Shown here: in pieces, positions 1 through 10,602 of the stretch
Layout: every line of letters begins with the position of its first letter
Position numbering within the stretch: the stretch's first letter is position 1
Assembly (NCBI GenBank): GCA_020081605.1
Contig: JAHREC010000049.1
Coordinates: 3,410,001-3,474,000 of the forward strand
Reading direction: 5' to 3'
DNA: 64,000 bases
Source: Albifimbria verrucaria
Taxonomy: Eukaryota > Ascomycota > Sordariomycetes > Hypocreales > Stachybotryaceae
Made by a program: the position numbers and the translations under genes
The notes under the pieces: generated by a model
What the model saw: the letters and a program-made list of their open reading frames with translations, nothing else
What the model was told of the DNA's origin: nothing
Database searches by the model: none

Positions 1-671
1 AAAATTTGGGCTAGGGGCTCAAAGTCCGAAACATAGCATTCCTTTTCGTATCCGGCGAAGGAAGGTAGAGTGGAGTTAGTAATAATTTCTGTAGACTTCA
101 AGAGTCGTAGCATACGAAGACCACTCTGAACAATGATTGATCTTCAGAATATGTTTTAGGTATAAGAACCACAATTTCTAACTAAGATTACGAGTCAAGG
201 GATAGCATCAGTTACTTTATGGGGAAATTACCGAGGTGAATCGCTATGATTTAGTCACAGGATGAGTTGACTCATGGTATTCAGGTAGCGCAAGTAGATG
301 CTGAAGTGAGGACTAAGGACGATGTAAAGCTCAAAGTAAATGAGGATTAGTACGACAAGAAAGAGATTTCATAGGTATGGAGTACTTTAGCACCAGACCG
401 TTCTTATATCTGATCTCTGCTTCAGAACTCGGCCCTGCGAGATTCGCCACTCCCATGCGCATGAGTAACCGATCTCCATCTTGAGATGAAGATATGCAAC
501 CGATTCCATATGAATTCTGGGGTAGATAATTATTGACGTGTCGTGCGGTGAGAAATCACGTTGAAAATAGCCTTATGTATAGAGACTTAATATTTTTCTG
601 ACTTTTCAATGCTCACCCAATATTGACGATTGAGCAAAACGTAAAATTGCGTGTGCAAAAGTATGCAGATC
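1..671. other. AT-rich stretch, no gene seen
   Basis: Both strands are full of stops. I see no splice-linked exons or RNA gene here. It lies downstream of the minus-strand GPI-type protein gene and may hold its 3' UTR. Confidence 0.5.
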
Positions 672-1802
672 TCATACGAAGTATGTCATGAGCCATGCTA
701 GCCCACAGGCTAATCCTAGTGAAGCATCCAGTCTCAGCCTATTCCCTTTACTCTCCCCATCACCACCCTTCCTTGTTGCCTCTGAAGCATCATCTTTGTC
801 GATGGTCTTCAAACATGTCATATAACTCTCCGTTTCAGTTACAAGAGGGCTGTTGCTCTCTCCTTTGAAGAACACAGTAAGGATTGGTGTTACGTCCCAA
901 AACCAATCCATCAAACTGTCTGCGTAATAGTCGCCCTACAGTTCCAGATTAGTTATACGCCTTACATCAGCCCAGTATAAGGATCAATACTCACAGTCTC
1001 TTCAGTGGTGTCAATAAGTATTAGCTTGTCTGATTTCGGTGTGATTGGCCAACAGTTGCTAGAGGAGTTCTGTTCGGGAGTGATGGGACGAATGCCTTTG
1101 GAGCCAGTAAGAGCTAACCAACAATATCAGTTAGTAACAGTCTTTCAAGCTATGAGTTTATGTGAAATCGCTTACGTTTGGCCACTAAGGCGCTCCATCT
1201 GGAACCGTTTGCGAAGGAGTCACATTCCTCGTCAAGATTGTCGGCAAGATCAGATTCGAGCTTATCGCATGCTTCACTACTTGATAACCCCTTGTAGTCG
1301 ATTCGTGAGGCCCTGCGATTCAAAGCTGCTACACATTCCTTTGACATGGCATCCTCGCAGGTGCCTTGGCTTAATCCTTGTTGTTCGCTGCCTGTATCAT
1401 ACTCAAACTCGACGGATTTGCTGACATTTTTGAAAAACACGGCACAGGCACCAGTTCCATCCAAATTGAGGTTCTCAGGAGTCCCCAAGAAAAACTGGGT
1501 TTTAGAAGGACGCACCCCATCCGGAACGTCTTCCCTACCATCAATCTCGACACCCTGTAGTAATGAAAGGCCTCTTAACTTGGACTTGGGGTTGTTGGAA
1601 TTCTTGCAAGCCCAATGGCGCCAAACTGAGTGTCGAGAAGTGTGCAGTTGGCACCGACCGTCCCATCATCACGGCCTGGGCAATCCACGACGTCGCAGCC
1701 ATTGATTGTCCTTGGAAGTTCCTGAGCAGCACAAAACTTGCCCAAGGCGATTACTGTTGCGACCGAGGCGAGAATGGTTTGGCCTGCGTCGTAGGCCAAC
1801 AT
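672..1802 (-). CDS. GPI-type secreted protein of a fungal-specific family, one apparent frameshift
   Basis: This is a predicted extracellular, membrane-anchored protein of unknown function. The chosen ATG (1802) opens a hydrophobic signal peptide ending near AAQELP. A Cys-bearing domain follows (INGCDVVDCP, ANCTLLDTQF), then a central region with GLSLLQGVEI and ACAVFFKNVS, NCWPITPKSDKL, a TPILTVFF segment, and a hydrophobic C-terminus (LGLACGLAWLMTYFV) fitting a GPI signal. Introns lie at about 1175-1114 (GTAAGC, branch TACTAAC, TTAG) and 994-936 (GTGAGT, CTGTAG). All three downstream exons join in phase. The first coding part shifts frame once at the GGGG run 1588-1591 (plus strand), where adding one base would restore the family sequence. 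The overall order resembles a family common in Sordariomycetes. Assignment is by recall of the family pattern, not by a search. Confidence 0.65.
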
Positions 1803-2938
1803 CTTGTAAAAACTCAACACACCATGCAATGAGAATGGTTGGTTGAAGAAATTTGGATATAGACCTGAAACAGTACGAAGTAACAGGTATCTTGAAATGT
1901 TGGAGTGCTAGGAAATACACGAGTGCGCAGAAACTGATCATGACACCTGGAATCCTTTCCTTTTGTAAGGAGGACAACGAAACCGATGGACGGTTCCGCA
2001 GATCATTAGTGACGTAACAAATGGCCCCGATGAAACTAGCCAATTGTTTGATGCTGCGCCGTAAGACGATCAGCATACAGGTTGAGCACAGCCATTGCAA
2101 CCCGGACTTTATGCTGGTCTATGTGCGCTTTATGACGCAGTCTGGTAGGCGACATTGTTTGTCAAATTAAGTTGGTCAGCATGGAATCGAGTAAAGTGGC
2201 TCAAGGTTGGGCTTTGTATGAGAATCCTGCTATGCAATGGCTGTTCGACCAGAAGACAGGGATTGAGCACGAAGCCGTCATGTTGCAGGGGCAGCCCAAG
2301 CTAGACTGAACAGCACCCAATGTAAGTAAAGAAATACCAGCTTCGCGATTCGAACGACCAGGATTTATGTAATACAAGCAAAGGCGAAGGCGAAGTCCGA
2401 ATCTCATATCAGCTCTCCATCTTCATCCTTGATTCACCAATTTCTAACCACCCTTTCAATATTTCCTATTTATCACGGGAAAAGTTGATGGGCTTTCTCC
2501 CTAGATTTAAACTAGATGCACCCAGTATTCCCAGAAGAGCCAATAGCTCTCATCACACAAAAGAAAAGTCCTCAACAGTTCTCACGAATGTGAGTTGCGG
2601 AAATAGATCCGAAGAACCTTGGCTGAGCTAACCTTGTTAATGATCTGACATGCATATCAATACGAAGCATATAGCAGTAATTAGATTTGTATGATATTTA
2701 ATAGAGCAACATGCAATCACTATACACAAGTGACGGATAACTGTCTATGATGCGGCTGGCGAACTCGCATTACCAAAACACGTGATGTCAACATAAGCCC
2801 AGAGCCTCAGAATCAGCCACATTACAACTGCTACAGATTAGGCGCCCACAATATTAACCTGACAATCAGTTTATGACGGCCCAGCAGTAAACTGTGATAA
2901 CTTCGTTGGCGCTCCAGCAAAATACTCACTTCGTCAAC
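1803..2938. other. intergenic, no gene seen
   Basis: Only short chance frames are present on both strands. The stretch separates the divergent GPI-type gene and the CorA-like gene, so it should contain promoters for both. I see no clear TATA or repeat structure. Confidence 0.45.
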
Positions 2939-4642
2939 ATGGCGATTCGAGCAGCATGGTGGATGCAGCAGCGCTCAAAGACCTCGAGCGAGCGCATTTC
3001 TCACCCAAATAATGCTTCAAACCAACCTCATTGGAGCACCTGGCCTTTTCATCTACCCGATTCAGGACTTGGCTTTCACATTCCCGAAGCATTCAGAGAT
3101 GAATGCAAAGGAGACACTTGCCACGTTGATCAATACATCCATAGAGCGCCGACAACCACTGAAACGGATGCTGTATGGAGGCTGAACCAGACAGTGACAT
3201 CTTTACTGTCGCTGGAGAATGCCTTGATTGAACCAGTAAGCAATCTTCCTAGGCCAAATTCCAATGTTGACTAGCTAGGTTGTGACTGGTACATTTGCTG
3301 TGCTCTAGTGAGTATATTTCCGATACCGAGTCTAGTTTGCTGAAACAGAGCAGCATTGTATCGCGGCGTTCAGCCAAGGTTATTCAACTGTTGGGCCATT
3401 ACTTGGACCTTCAACCACGGTTCTTCAAGGCACCAATCCAGATTCATAGCACAGGGCGTAGAACAGACCAGTGTGCGACGGGCTACCTTTTCTTCGTCAC
3501 TGAAACTAACATTTACGCAGACGCCTTCTTCAGATTGCAGTTCATGGAACAATATGCAAACGGCCTGATTCCGGACGAGGCAAGATTACAACCGAATTCT
3601 CCGTCTGCACGCTTTCGAGAAAACGAGACAGAGTATCATCGCCATACATGGCGCGTAACTCAAGTCACTGTTGCAATAACCAGGCGATCAAGCGGATCTC
3701 AGTTCGCGGCAATATGTCTTCTTGATGAACTCGACTCGGGTTTTCGTGAGGGTCTTGAGAAGCTCATGACGAAAATTGATGTTACTTTTCCTGGGCCACC
3801 GGAAGCCGTTGGTGTTGCAGAAATGCTTACAGAAGTGCTTTACATCGTCGCATTTAGCTGGGGTGCCATGCTAACAGAAGCAGAAAAACATATTCAACTG
3901 CTAGTTAGTGCTTATGACCTGACATTTAATGTTTCATTTATAATGCTGATGTGTGTTTCAGAGCGCAAAGTGCATCAAGGCCCGATTGAGCCAGCCGGAG
4001 AAGTTGGCTCTTACGAGGAGCTTCATCAACTAACTCCTTTATGGACACAAATGAAGCGCCGCATGATAGGCGCTCGTGATGTTACCAACCAAATGACTGA
4101 TCATCCATTCTTTGCTAACATCGGGATGAAAGAGCCGGTCTCTGGTTACCTCAAAACGATTACTTTTACACTTGAGGATCACCTGAGTCGACTGGCGGCA
4201 CTAACAGACGAAACCAGTGTGTTGATAAGCCTCGTGAGTCCATTCTTGTTCTTTAGAGTCGTTGCATTGCATAACTCATTGTGCGTAGATATTCAATATT
4301 TCGGCTCTCCAAGATACACGAGCGGCGATGGAAGAGAGCCAAGCTGCTAATCGAATTTCTTTGAGTCTTCGGCGACTTTCCATCATCACTTTCCTATATC
4401 TTCCCTGACATTGACAACAGTATGTTCCTTGCTACTTTCTGTACTGGACAAGACCTAACGTCGACGCAGGGAATATTCGGGATGAATCTTCGCGAAATCA
4501 CGAGGAGCGATGAGCAACTACCATTGTGGCTATTTTTGCGGTTGCTCTGTCAATACTCGGTATCACCACCAGCGTATCATTCATATGGTCGAAGGAGAAA
4601 ATGCCTAGCCTGGTGATCCCAAGGGGATTTTCCAAGGCATAG
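2939..4642 (+). CDS. CorA-like divalent-cation transporter family protein, two apparent frameshifts
   Basis: This is a membrane protein of the fungal CorA-like group. The diagnostic part is the C-terminus. A long helix (IFNISALQDTRAAMEES, then RISLSLRRLSIITFLYLP) leads into TM1, then comes GIFGMN, the Gly-Met-Asn signature of CorA channels, and a second TM (FAVALSILGITTSVSFIW) before the stop at 4640-4642. Introns with GT-AG ends fit at about 4231-4289 (GTGAGT...GTAG) and 4420-4469 (GTATGT...GCAG). A 60-bp in-frame intron near 3902-3961 is possible. Two one-base losses break the frame, at CCC 4403-4405 and GG 4528-4529. The 5' part is less certain: the first exon is assigned from the ATG at 2939 and a GTAAGC donor near 3235, and the acceptor was not resolved. 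Mg2+ transport is inferred from the family only. Confidence 0.7.
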
Positions 4643-4891
4643 AGCAGTCCTGATCATGAGCAGTCCCGTAGCACTTTTAGCCACACACTTTCTGCATGTT
4701 GCTAGTTGATTAGCAGGAACACTAGGCTTGGTAAATGGGATTTAGATAAGTTACAATATTGAGAGACGCAGTAACCAATGTCTTACATTAGTGCGTCTTG
4801 TGAATGTTCGTTATAGCGATGCGCTGCCATATTTACAAGAACTGCCTACTCTTCAGCAAAGTATCCGAATATACAGAATAGAACCTCAGGT

Positions 4892-5745
4892 TATCGCTAC
4901 TACTACTTCATCTGCTTCATTTGGGCCAAACTTCTGTACCAACCCAAACCTGAAGGATACTCACACAGCAATCTTGCTGCATGGAAGGGAAGCTCTGGGG
5001 AGGAAACTGCAGATGAGCTCTTTGCAATAAAGCTTTCGAACGGACGAGCCCTGGCTGATAAACTGCCTAGTTAGAAATGAATTATCTCCTCGTCAAAGCA
5101 GCTGTGGAGCACTGCCTTTGAAGAAGAGATGCCAGCATGGCTTGAAGCGCATTCTTTGACTAATGTTACTGCCAGACAGGACCTCCAAACTCCAGGCATC
5201 ATTGACTCTGTAAATTATCTAAACAAAATTCAGGAAACCGAAATTGAGAACCTGGGGGCAACAAAAATAAAGTACCCTCACAATAGGTGTCAGTCAAGGT
5301 GCGGCAATTGGCAGGCATAAGTTGCTGTGTTCCAGGCTTCCATACAGCCAAGTTGAACATTTGTGGCAGCCAGTGCGTGGTTACCATTCGCTGAAAACTT
5401 GAAAACTTATACGAGCAGGAACAATTTTAATATCAAAGAAGAGGAGAAACTCACACAAGAGGATGGTGAGGTACAGGCCTTTGTTACGACCATGATGAAC
5501 CCGCTAGAGAATACATCATCCACGCAAAGAGAAGTGACATCGCTAGACACTCCGGTTTTCCTAGAACTAGGACAAGGTATGGATGATGCCCATGTTGATG
5601 TTGAGCTTGGTAAACAGGCTCGCAACATACTAACTTCTATCAGATTCAGCCTACAGTTCAATTGGCATTCACATCACCATAATTACGTTGCAAAGATAAG
5701 GTATCAAAACCGCAGGCTGAGGATCAGATTTCATTGACTTTATAG
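4892..5745 (+). pseudogene. alpha/beta hydrolase (acyl-protein thioesterase/phospholipase-carboxylesterase type) pseudogene
   Basis: Pieces of a serine hydrolase follow in order. They are THTAILLHG (oxyanion-side strand), GSSGEETADELFAIKLS, LWSTAFEEEMPAWLEAHSLT, then GVSQGAAIG, a GxSxG nucleophile elbow, and a C-terminal part with AFVTTMMNP and DDAHVDVELG around the expected Asp/His region. The reading frame carries in-frame TAG (5072-5074) and TGA (5078-5080). In this family a WRW-like motif is expected there, so both stops are consistent with G-to-A changes of Trp codons. There are also frame changes near 4985, 5270-5285 and between 5335 and 5370, and no ATG at the expected N-terminus. Point nonsense plus a lost start argue for real decay, unlike the neighbouring genes whose breaks are homopolymer slips only. 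Confidence 0.65.
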
Positions 5746-5871
5746 TATGCGATGCTATTGCCTAATTGTGCCAACCCGCAGAAAACTATCGGACACTTGA
5801 TCATAGGCATGTATCACATATCCCTTTAGCTTGACCCTCATAGCGCGTTTCTGAAAATGCTCCACGTAATG

Positions 5872-6792
5872 TCAGTTGCAGGGTGGATAGTTCTTACAAG
5901 CAGATACCACCACAGTCGGCACCTCCTGAGTAAGATCACAGTCGTCTCTTGGATCTTCGTAGCATTGGTATCCCTGAGGACATTGAATGTTTGCAAATCC
6001 ACCACAGAATTCCACATCATCTCCAATGCAAATACCAGGTAGATCTGCAATCCATTGCCACTGTGGGTAGCGTGTGTCGGCAATACAGGTGGTATCTTCA
6101 GGGCAAACAGGCGGTGGGAAGGGCGTAAATCCTCCACAGAACGGATATTCGTTTCTCGTCGGCTCAGGCAAGGTTGAGGAAGAAGTCGTAGTGGTTGTTC
6201 GTCCACGAGTGGTCGATGTTGTCCTCAAGGATGTGGTTGCGGTCCGTGAAGGTGAGGTTATCGTGGATCCGAGAGAAGGACTTGCTGATCGTGTGGGAAT
6301 GGTGATGAATCCAGAAGACCTACTGGTCGAGCGCGTAGGCAATAGAGGAGTTATGATCGGCGGAAAGGTAAAGGAAAGGGGGTTAGGCAGAGGAATTGTT
6401 GGTAGCGGTGGGAGAGTCGGCAGCGATAGAGGTGGGAATAGGTCTGTTGGTAGAGACAGAGGTGGGAACAGGTTTGTTGGTAGAGAGAGAGGTGGGAATA
6501 AGTTGGTTGGTAGAGAGAGGGGCGGCAGCGATAGAGGTGGAAATAGGTTGGTCGGTAGAGTGATAGGTGGCAATGGGAGCGGAGCGGGCGCGATTGCACA
6601 TCGACCAAGGCAGAATGCAGTATTCGAACAGAAGATGCTATTGGAGACGCAGGTAAGACCAAAAGGGCATGTGAAGATGCCGAAGCCGCAAACTTGTCCC
6701 AAAGTGCTGCTACCAGCAGGTGCAACTGCGGCGCCGTTCACGAGTACGGCCGCGGCCAGGGCTGAGGTCAAAGCAAAACCTTGAAGATGCAT
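5872..6792 (-). CDS. secreted Cys-rich protein with Pro/Leu tandem repeat linker
   Basis: This is an intact single-exon gene of 306 aa. A signal peptide (MHLQGFALTSALAAAVLVNG) is followed by a first Cys module (VCGFGIFTCPFGLTC and further Cys). Next comes a repeat region built on a 10-11 residue unit LPTNLFPPLS, then a long Ser/Thr/Arg linker likely to be O-glycosylated. Two more related Cys modules follow (FCGGF...VCPEDTTC and FCGGFANIQCPQGYQC). Each module shares the pattern CG(G)F, then CP, then C, and resembles the Cys modules of small secreted proteins in plant- and insect-associated fungi. The layout suggests a wall-associated or extracellular protein with adhesive modules on a stiff linker, which is inference. 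No enzyme motif is visible. Confidence 0.75.
   Translation of the reverse strand: MHLQGFALTSALAAAVLVNGAAVAPAGSSTLGQVCGFGIFTCPFGLTCVSNSIFCSNTAFCLGRCAIAPAPLPLPPITLPTNLFPPLSLPPLSLPTNLFPPLSLPTNLFPPLSLPTDLFPPLSLPTLPPLPTIPLPNPLSFTFPPIITPLLPTRSTSRSSGFITIPTRSASPSLGSTITSPSRTATTSLRTTSTTRGRTTTTTSSSTLPEPTRNEYPFCGGFTPFPPPVCPEDTTCIADTRYPQWQWIADLPGICIGDDVEFCGGFANIQCPQGYQCYEDPRDDCDLTQEVPTVVVSACKNYPPCN
6410..6565. repeat. 30-33 bp coding minisatellite
   Basis: On the plus strand the unit GGTAGAGA(C/G)AGAGGTGGGAA recurs at least four times, with variants spaced 30-33 bp. It encodes the LPTNLFPPLS repeats of the secreted protein on the other strand. Unit differences are mostly single substitutions (TNL/TDL), suggesting copy-number change by slippage or unequal crossover. 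Confidence 0.75.
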
Positions 6793-8284
6793 TTTGATCC
6801 TATTAATTTGGATGCGAGGTGTGTTGCTGAAGCTGTCAGGATGGTGAATTAGTGTAGTTCTCTGCTTCCTTTTTATGCTACTCGGGGCCTATATGTCTTA
6901 CACCGAGTTGTCAAGTTGTACGCAATTAGAACGTCAGTCTCAAGCCACAGGTTCACAGAAAACTTCGAACCGATCAAGTTTCACATGGAACCAGATGAAT
7001 GCACACGAGCTGAGGTCTGCGAGGGTGCGGTGAATTCCAGCCAAGCAGGTCTTCTATGCCAAATTGCTCCCGTCAGTCATGAAATGAACAACCCTTGTCC
7101 TCTTCATTCTTATTATCCACTTTATAAAAGGGAGAGTATATCACTTAATAGCCAACCAGCAATTTAATCTCAGTCGCGGCGGGGCGCGCTATACTAACTA
7201 GATGCAAGCGGCTCGGCAATTCTGGAGTTTGTAGAGAATGTCAGTCATATAGTGTCTGCATACGCCGCTTCAGATTTGCCGAAGATTTGGCTGATCAGTC
7301 GAGCTCGCTTATTCGCGGTTAGGTATGACAGTTCGTGTTCTCTGGAATGTGCAGCTCAGCTTTTGACTCACCCTGAAGACTTCGGGTCTTTATACCCAGT
7401 GCCCTGAGCATAGACAATGGAATTGTGATGAGAATTTGAATGAATGGGACTCTAGTCATGTGGTATGTGCTTCGCATGATGTACGGGTTCGTATAGACCA
7501 AGTGTCATATAGACGTCACCACAGGGAGACATGCGGCTCTTTTCCAGCCCAGTAAGTGCCCGAAGGTACCAGAATAGGCTTGAAGGGATCGTTGGACACT
7601 TGCTAGAGCCTAGGAATATTGGAGAGATATAAAATACGTAGCTGAAACTGAATTTCCCCTAAAATCCGAACACGCACAACAACCCATTATGACGTGGATG
7701 GGATGAAATCTGTGGAACAGTTTGGGAAACTTCATGATGTCGCATTATTTTCTTTCCATTTTGAATTTTTCCATGATATTATGTTAGGGCTGTGAACCTC
7801 ACTCTACTCATGTAGTTCAGCATTGCATAGAAATAATAAAACACTACATGAGCAGTTTAGAGACGGAGTAAAGTTGAGGTTCCTGAATTAAAAGAAAAAG
7901 TAGAGTAGACATATAGAGACTAAATGCTTTATTAGAGTTCTTGGAGCTATAGGATAGCTAAGCTAAGTTCATGTTCGTGGTGCTTCGACCAGGTCATGAG
8001 TTCCTTGCCAACATAAGATATCAAGCCCAGGCTCCTGTGGTGACCGTGGCCTACCCTATAGGGCAGGGCAGAGCAGCTATTTCCTAGTTGACAAAGGAAT
8101 GGAAGACAGGTGGGAAAAATTCCTCAGCAAATTGTCTCATACAACAGGTGCATTACAACGGCTGATGGCGTTTATGAACTTGACGTTCGGTCCACTAGTC
8201 CCCATGTACAGAGCGTTACATGCGCGCCGAGCCCTACATCTAGCTAGCTTCGGAGCAGCCCGCGCATAACAGCCGCTCCTGGAA

Positions 8285-8378
8285 GCCGGCTATCGTGACG
8301 AGAGCTTCCGGAGAAGCCGGCACCTTGCAGCAACTCATGGGGCCGGCTATTGTGACGGCAGCTTCCGGAAAAACCGGC
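8285..8378. repeat. two copies of a 37-bp imperfect palindrome
   Basis: The copies lie at 8285-8321 and 8342-8378. Each begins GCCGGCTAT, continues with a GTGACG core and AGCTTCCGGA, and ends CCGGC. The GCCGG/CCGGC ends can pair to form a hairpin. The copies differ at a handful of positions and are separated by 20 bp. The block is much more GC-rich than the surrounding AT-rich spacer. Function is unknown. Confidence 0.6.
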
Positions 8379-8687
8379 GGCCCTAAAAAAACGATTCGCG
8401 TTGCCGCCATAGCAGCTTCTCTTATTAGTCCACTTTGACATTACAGTTAGTGCTTCATACGCGTACACTAAGTTGATCGATCGAGCCACCAACCTGTTTT
8501 GTGGAATCCCACTTAACGTTCAGGAGTCGGACCTAGTGCCGCCATGACATATTTCAAAGATACCAAAAGAGGTTACGGTGATACGTTGGATGTGTGTCAC
8601 AAGATAGCTAATGCTTACCATAGTTCTTTGTGATGATGAAGTGCCGAGAGGGCCGAAGTGATGTCATGAGTAAAGGTCGAGCCCAAC

Positions 8688-8700
8688 ATATATATATAGA
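8688..8700 (+). promoter_or_regulatory. TATA-like element of the FAD monooxygenase gene
   Basis: The run CATATATATATAGAG lies about 70-80 bp upstream of the ATG at 8770, a plausible core-promoter position. The evidence is positional only. Confidence 0.4.
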
Positions 8701-8769
8701 GTCGACAGATCAGAAACAATCTTGAAGCGAACTTTCACACAGCTCTCACATTCAGCTTTTTATGCTATC

Positions 8770-10179
8770 ATGGAGTACTATCAAGATACGTGGAACCGGT
8801 CTCTAGAACCCCAGACCAAACTGAGGGTTATTATTGTTGGAGCCGGCATAGCTGGTTTGATGACTGGTATGTCTCGTTCATGACTGCTACCCACCCAAAC
8901 TAACAATGTCAAAGGAATTGCCCTGAAGAAGTCTGGTCATAATGTCATTATACTTGAACAAGTCTCAGACATCAAGGAGGTTGGGGCAGGCATTCAACTC
9001 GCACCTAACATGACCTGCATCTTCGGCAGATTCGGCATTTTGGAAGAAATCCTCAAATATACGAATCTTATGGACAGAAATTCTCTACGTCGGTGGAAAA
9101 ACAACGAAGAGCTTGGAACTGCACCACTGATGCCCGCCATTGCTCAACGCTATGGCGCACCACTTGGTGTTATTCATCGAGGAGACTTGCAAAGAGTCCT
9201 TCTTCAAGCAGCCAAGGACGCAGGATGTGATATCCGTACAGGAAAAAAGTCACACAATGTGACAAAGACTTCGAGCCTCGTGTGCAGCTAGTCAGCGGGG
9301 AATGGATCGAGGGCGATATCGTTATTGCGGCTGATGGTATCAAGTCTCGCCTCCGAGCTCAGATTGCCACGCACCACAATGACGTTGATCAGTCCATACC
9401 CACGGGCGACTCCGCCTATCGTATTCTGATACCAAAGGACCAATTGGAGCATGACCAAGAGGCCCTGGAGCTACTCAACACCAACGTAGGAATGCGCTGG
9501 ATGGGGCCGGGCGGCCATATCATGGCTTACCCAATCAAGAACAACACCGTATACAATATGGTCTTGCTCCACCCGGACAAGGGGCAGAATGACAAGGAGG
9601 AGTCATGGACTAAAAAGGATCGAAGAAAGAAATGATGGAGTTCTATAAGGATTGGTGTCCTACCGTGAGGAACCTTTTGTCCTATGTCCCAGAGGAGAGG
9701 TTCTTGAGTGGACATTGAATTCACACAAGCCACTGCCCTCTTGGCACGAGAAAAAGGTGGTTCTAATCGGAGATGCTTGCCACCCCATGCTACCATATGT
9801 CGCACAGGGTGCGGCACAGGCAATCGAAGATGCTGCGGTTCTGGCTTGCGTCCTTTCCAAGCCATCTACTGAGTTGATGTTGGCGATTGAAATCTACGAG
9901 CAGATCCGTAAGGCACGTGCTGAAGCTGTACAATCGTCTGCTGCGACCACTCGAAAGGCGTTACATCTACCCGATGGACCTGAGCAACAGGAGCGAGACC
10001 GCAAGATTCAGGATGCATCGACAGGAAAAGGGGACAATCCCGATTTGTGGGCTGACACGGCCTTCCAGCAATTTATCTGGGGTACTGATATTATGGAGGA
10101 AACGTTTGTTAAATGGCCTGAATGGAAGGCAAGGGCAGCAGGAACCCATTTGCCAGCGCTTGCTACGCTGTATATGTAG
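8770..10179 (+). CDS. FAD-dependent aromatic monooxygenase (salicylate hydroxylase-like), three apparent frameshifts
   Basis: This is a flavoprotein hydroxylase of the PHBH/salicylate-hydroxylase class. It uses NAD(P)H and O2 to hydroxylate an aromatic or polyketide-like substrate; the substrate is not deducible. The Rossmann motif VIIVGAGIAGLMTG is split by an intron (8867-8914, GTATGT...AAAG, phase 1). The protein continues with VGAGIQLAPN, HRGDLQRVLLQAA, then DIVIAADGIKS (the DG motif) and VVLIGDACHPMLPYVAQG (the GD motif that binds the FAD ribose). The frame breaks at A6 9243-9248, A5 9612-9616 and GG 9694-9695. In each case one added base joins conserved sequence. ATG 8770 is preferred over an out-of-frame ATG at 8762. 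It lies upstream of a HET gene and an NRPS on the same strand and could tailor an NRPS product. Confidence 0.8.
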
Positions 10180-10602
10180 TCCACTTAACGACGCCCATCG
10201 TGATGTGTTGATTATGCTTTTAGCTGTCAAAAACAAAACATGAACCACAGATTTACCATTTAGCGGTTACATTTCTGTTATTTTTCGCTCCATCTTGCCC
10301 TGAATTGATATATGTCCTTGCATGAAATCGAGTCAAAACTCTCCTTCCCCAATATATTCAACACTAGCCATTGAGGAACTAAGGCGGACGGAGTAGTTGG
10401 AAACAGTTAGACGGTATTGAAATTTTGATAGACAGGGGTCTCGGCGAGTACGAGGCACGCCAGCTCTACAACTATTGGTTGACCCCTCAGCTACAATCGT
10501 GCTCAATCATGCATAAACAACTTTGAACAAAGGCCCTGGGAACCGGCCTAGCAACAGCATAACACTTAGTGTGTAGCAGAGGTTCTGGTTTCTCGTTGAA
10601 TC
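10180..10602. other. intergenic, no gene seen
   Basis: This 423-bp spacer separates the monooxygenase stop and the HET-protein ATG. It holds no coding frame of note and presumably contains the HET gene promoter. Confidence 0.4.

Larger units (their letters stand above)
6793..8769. other. intergenic, two 37-bp palindromic repeats, no gene seen
   Basis: About 2 kb separates the divergent secreted-protein and monooxygenase genes. Stops are dense on both strands. The notable contents are a GC-rich repeat pair at 8285-8378 and a TATA-like run just before the monooxygenase. Confidence 0.45.

Noticed and set aside
6074..6784. Long plus-strand frame of 236 codons opposite the Cys/Pro-rich gene
   Set aside because: It is the antisense shadow of the repeat region; its Arg/Gly-rich composition mirrors the Pro/Leu repeat and it has no motif.
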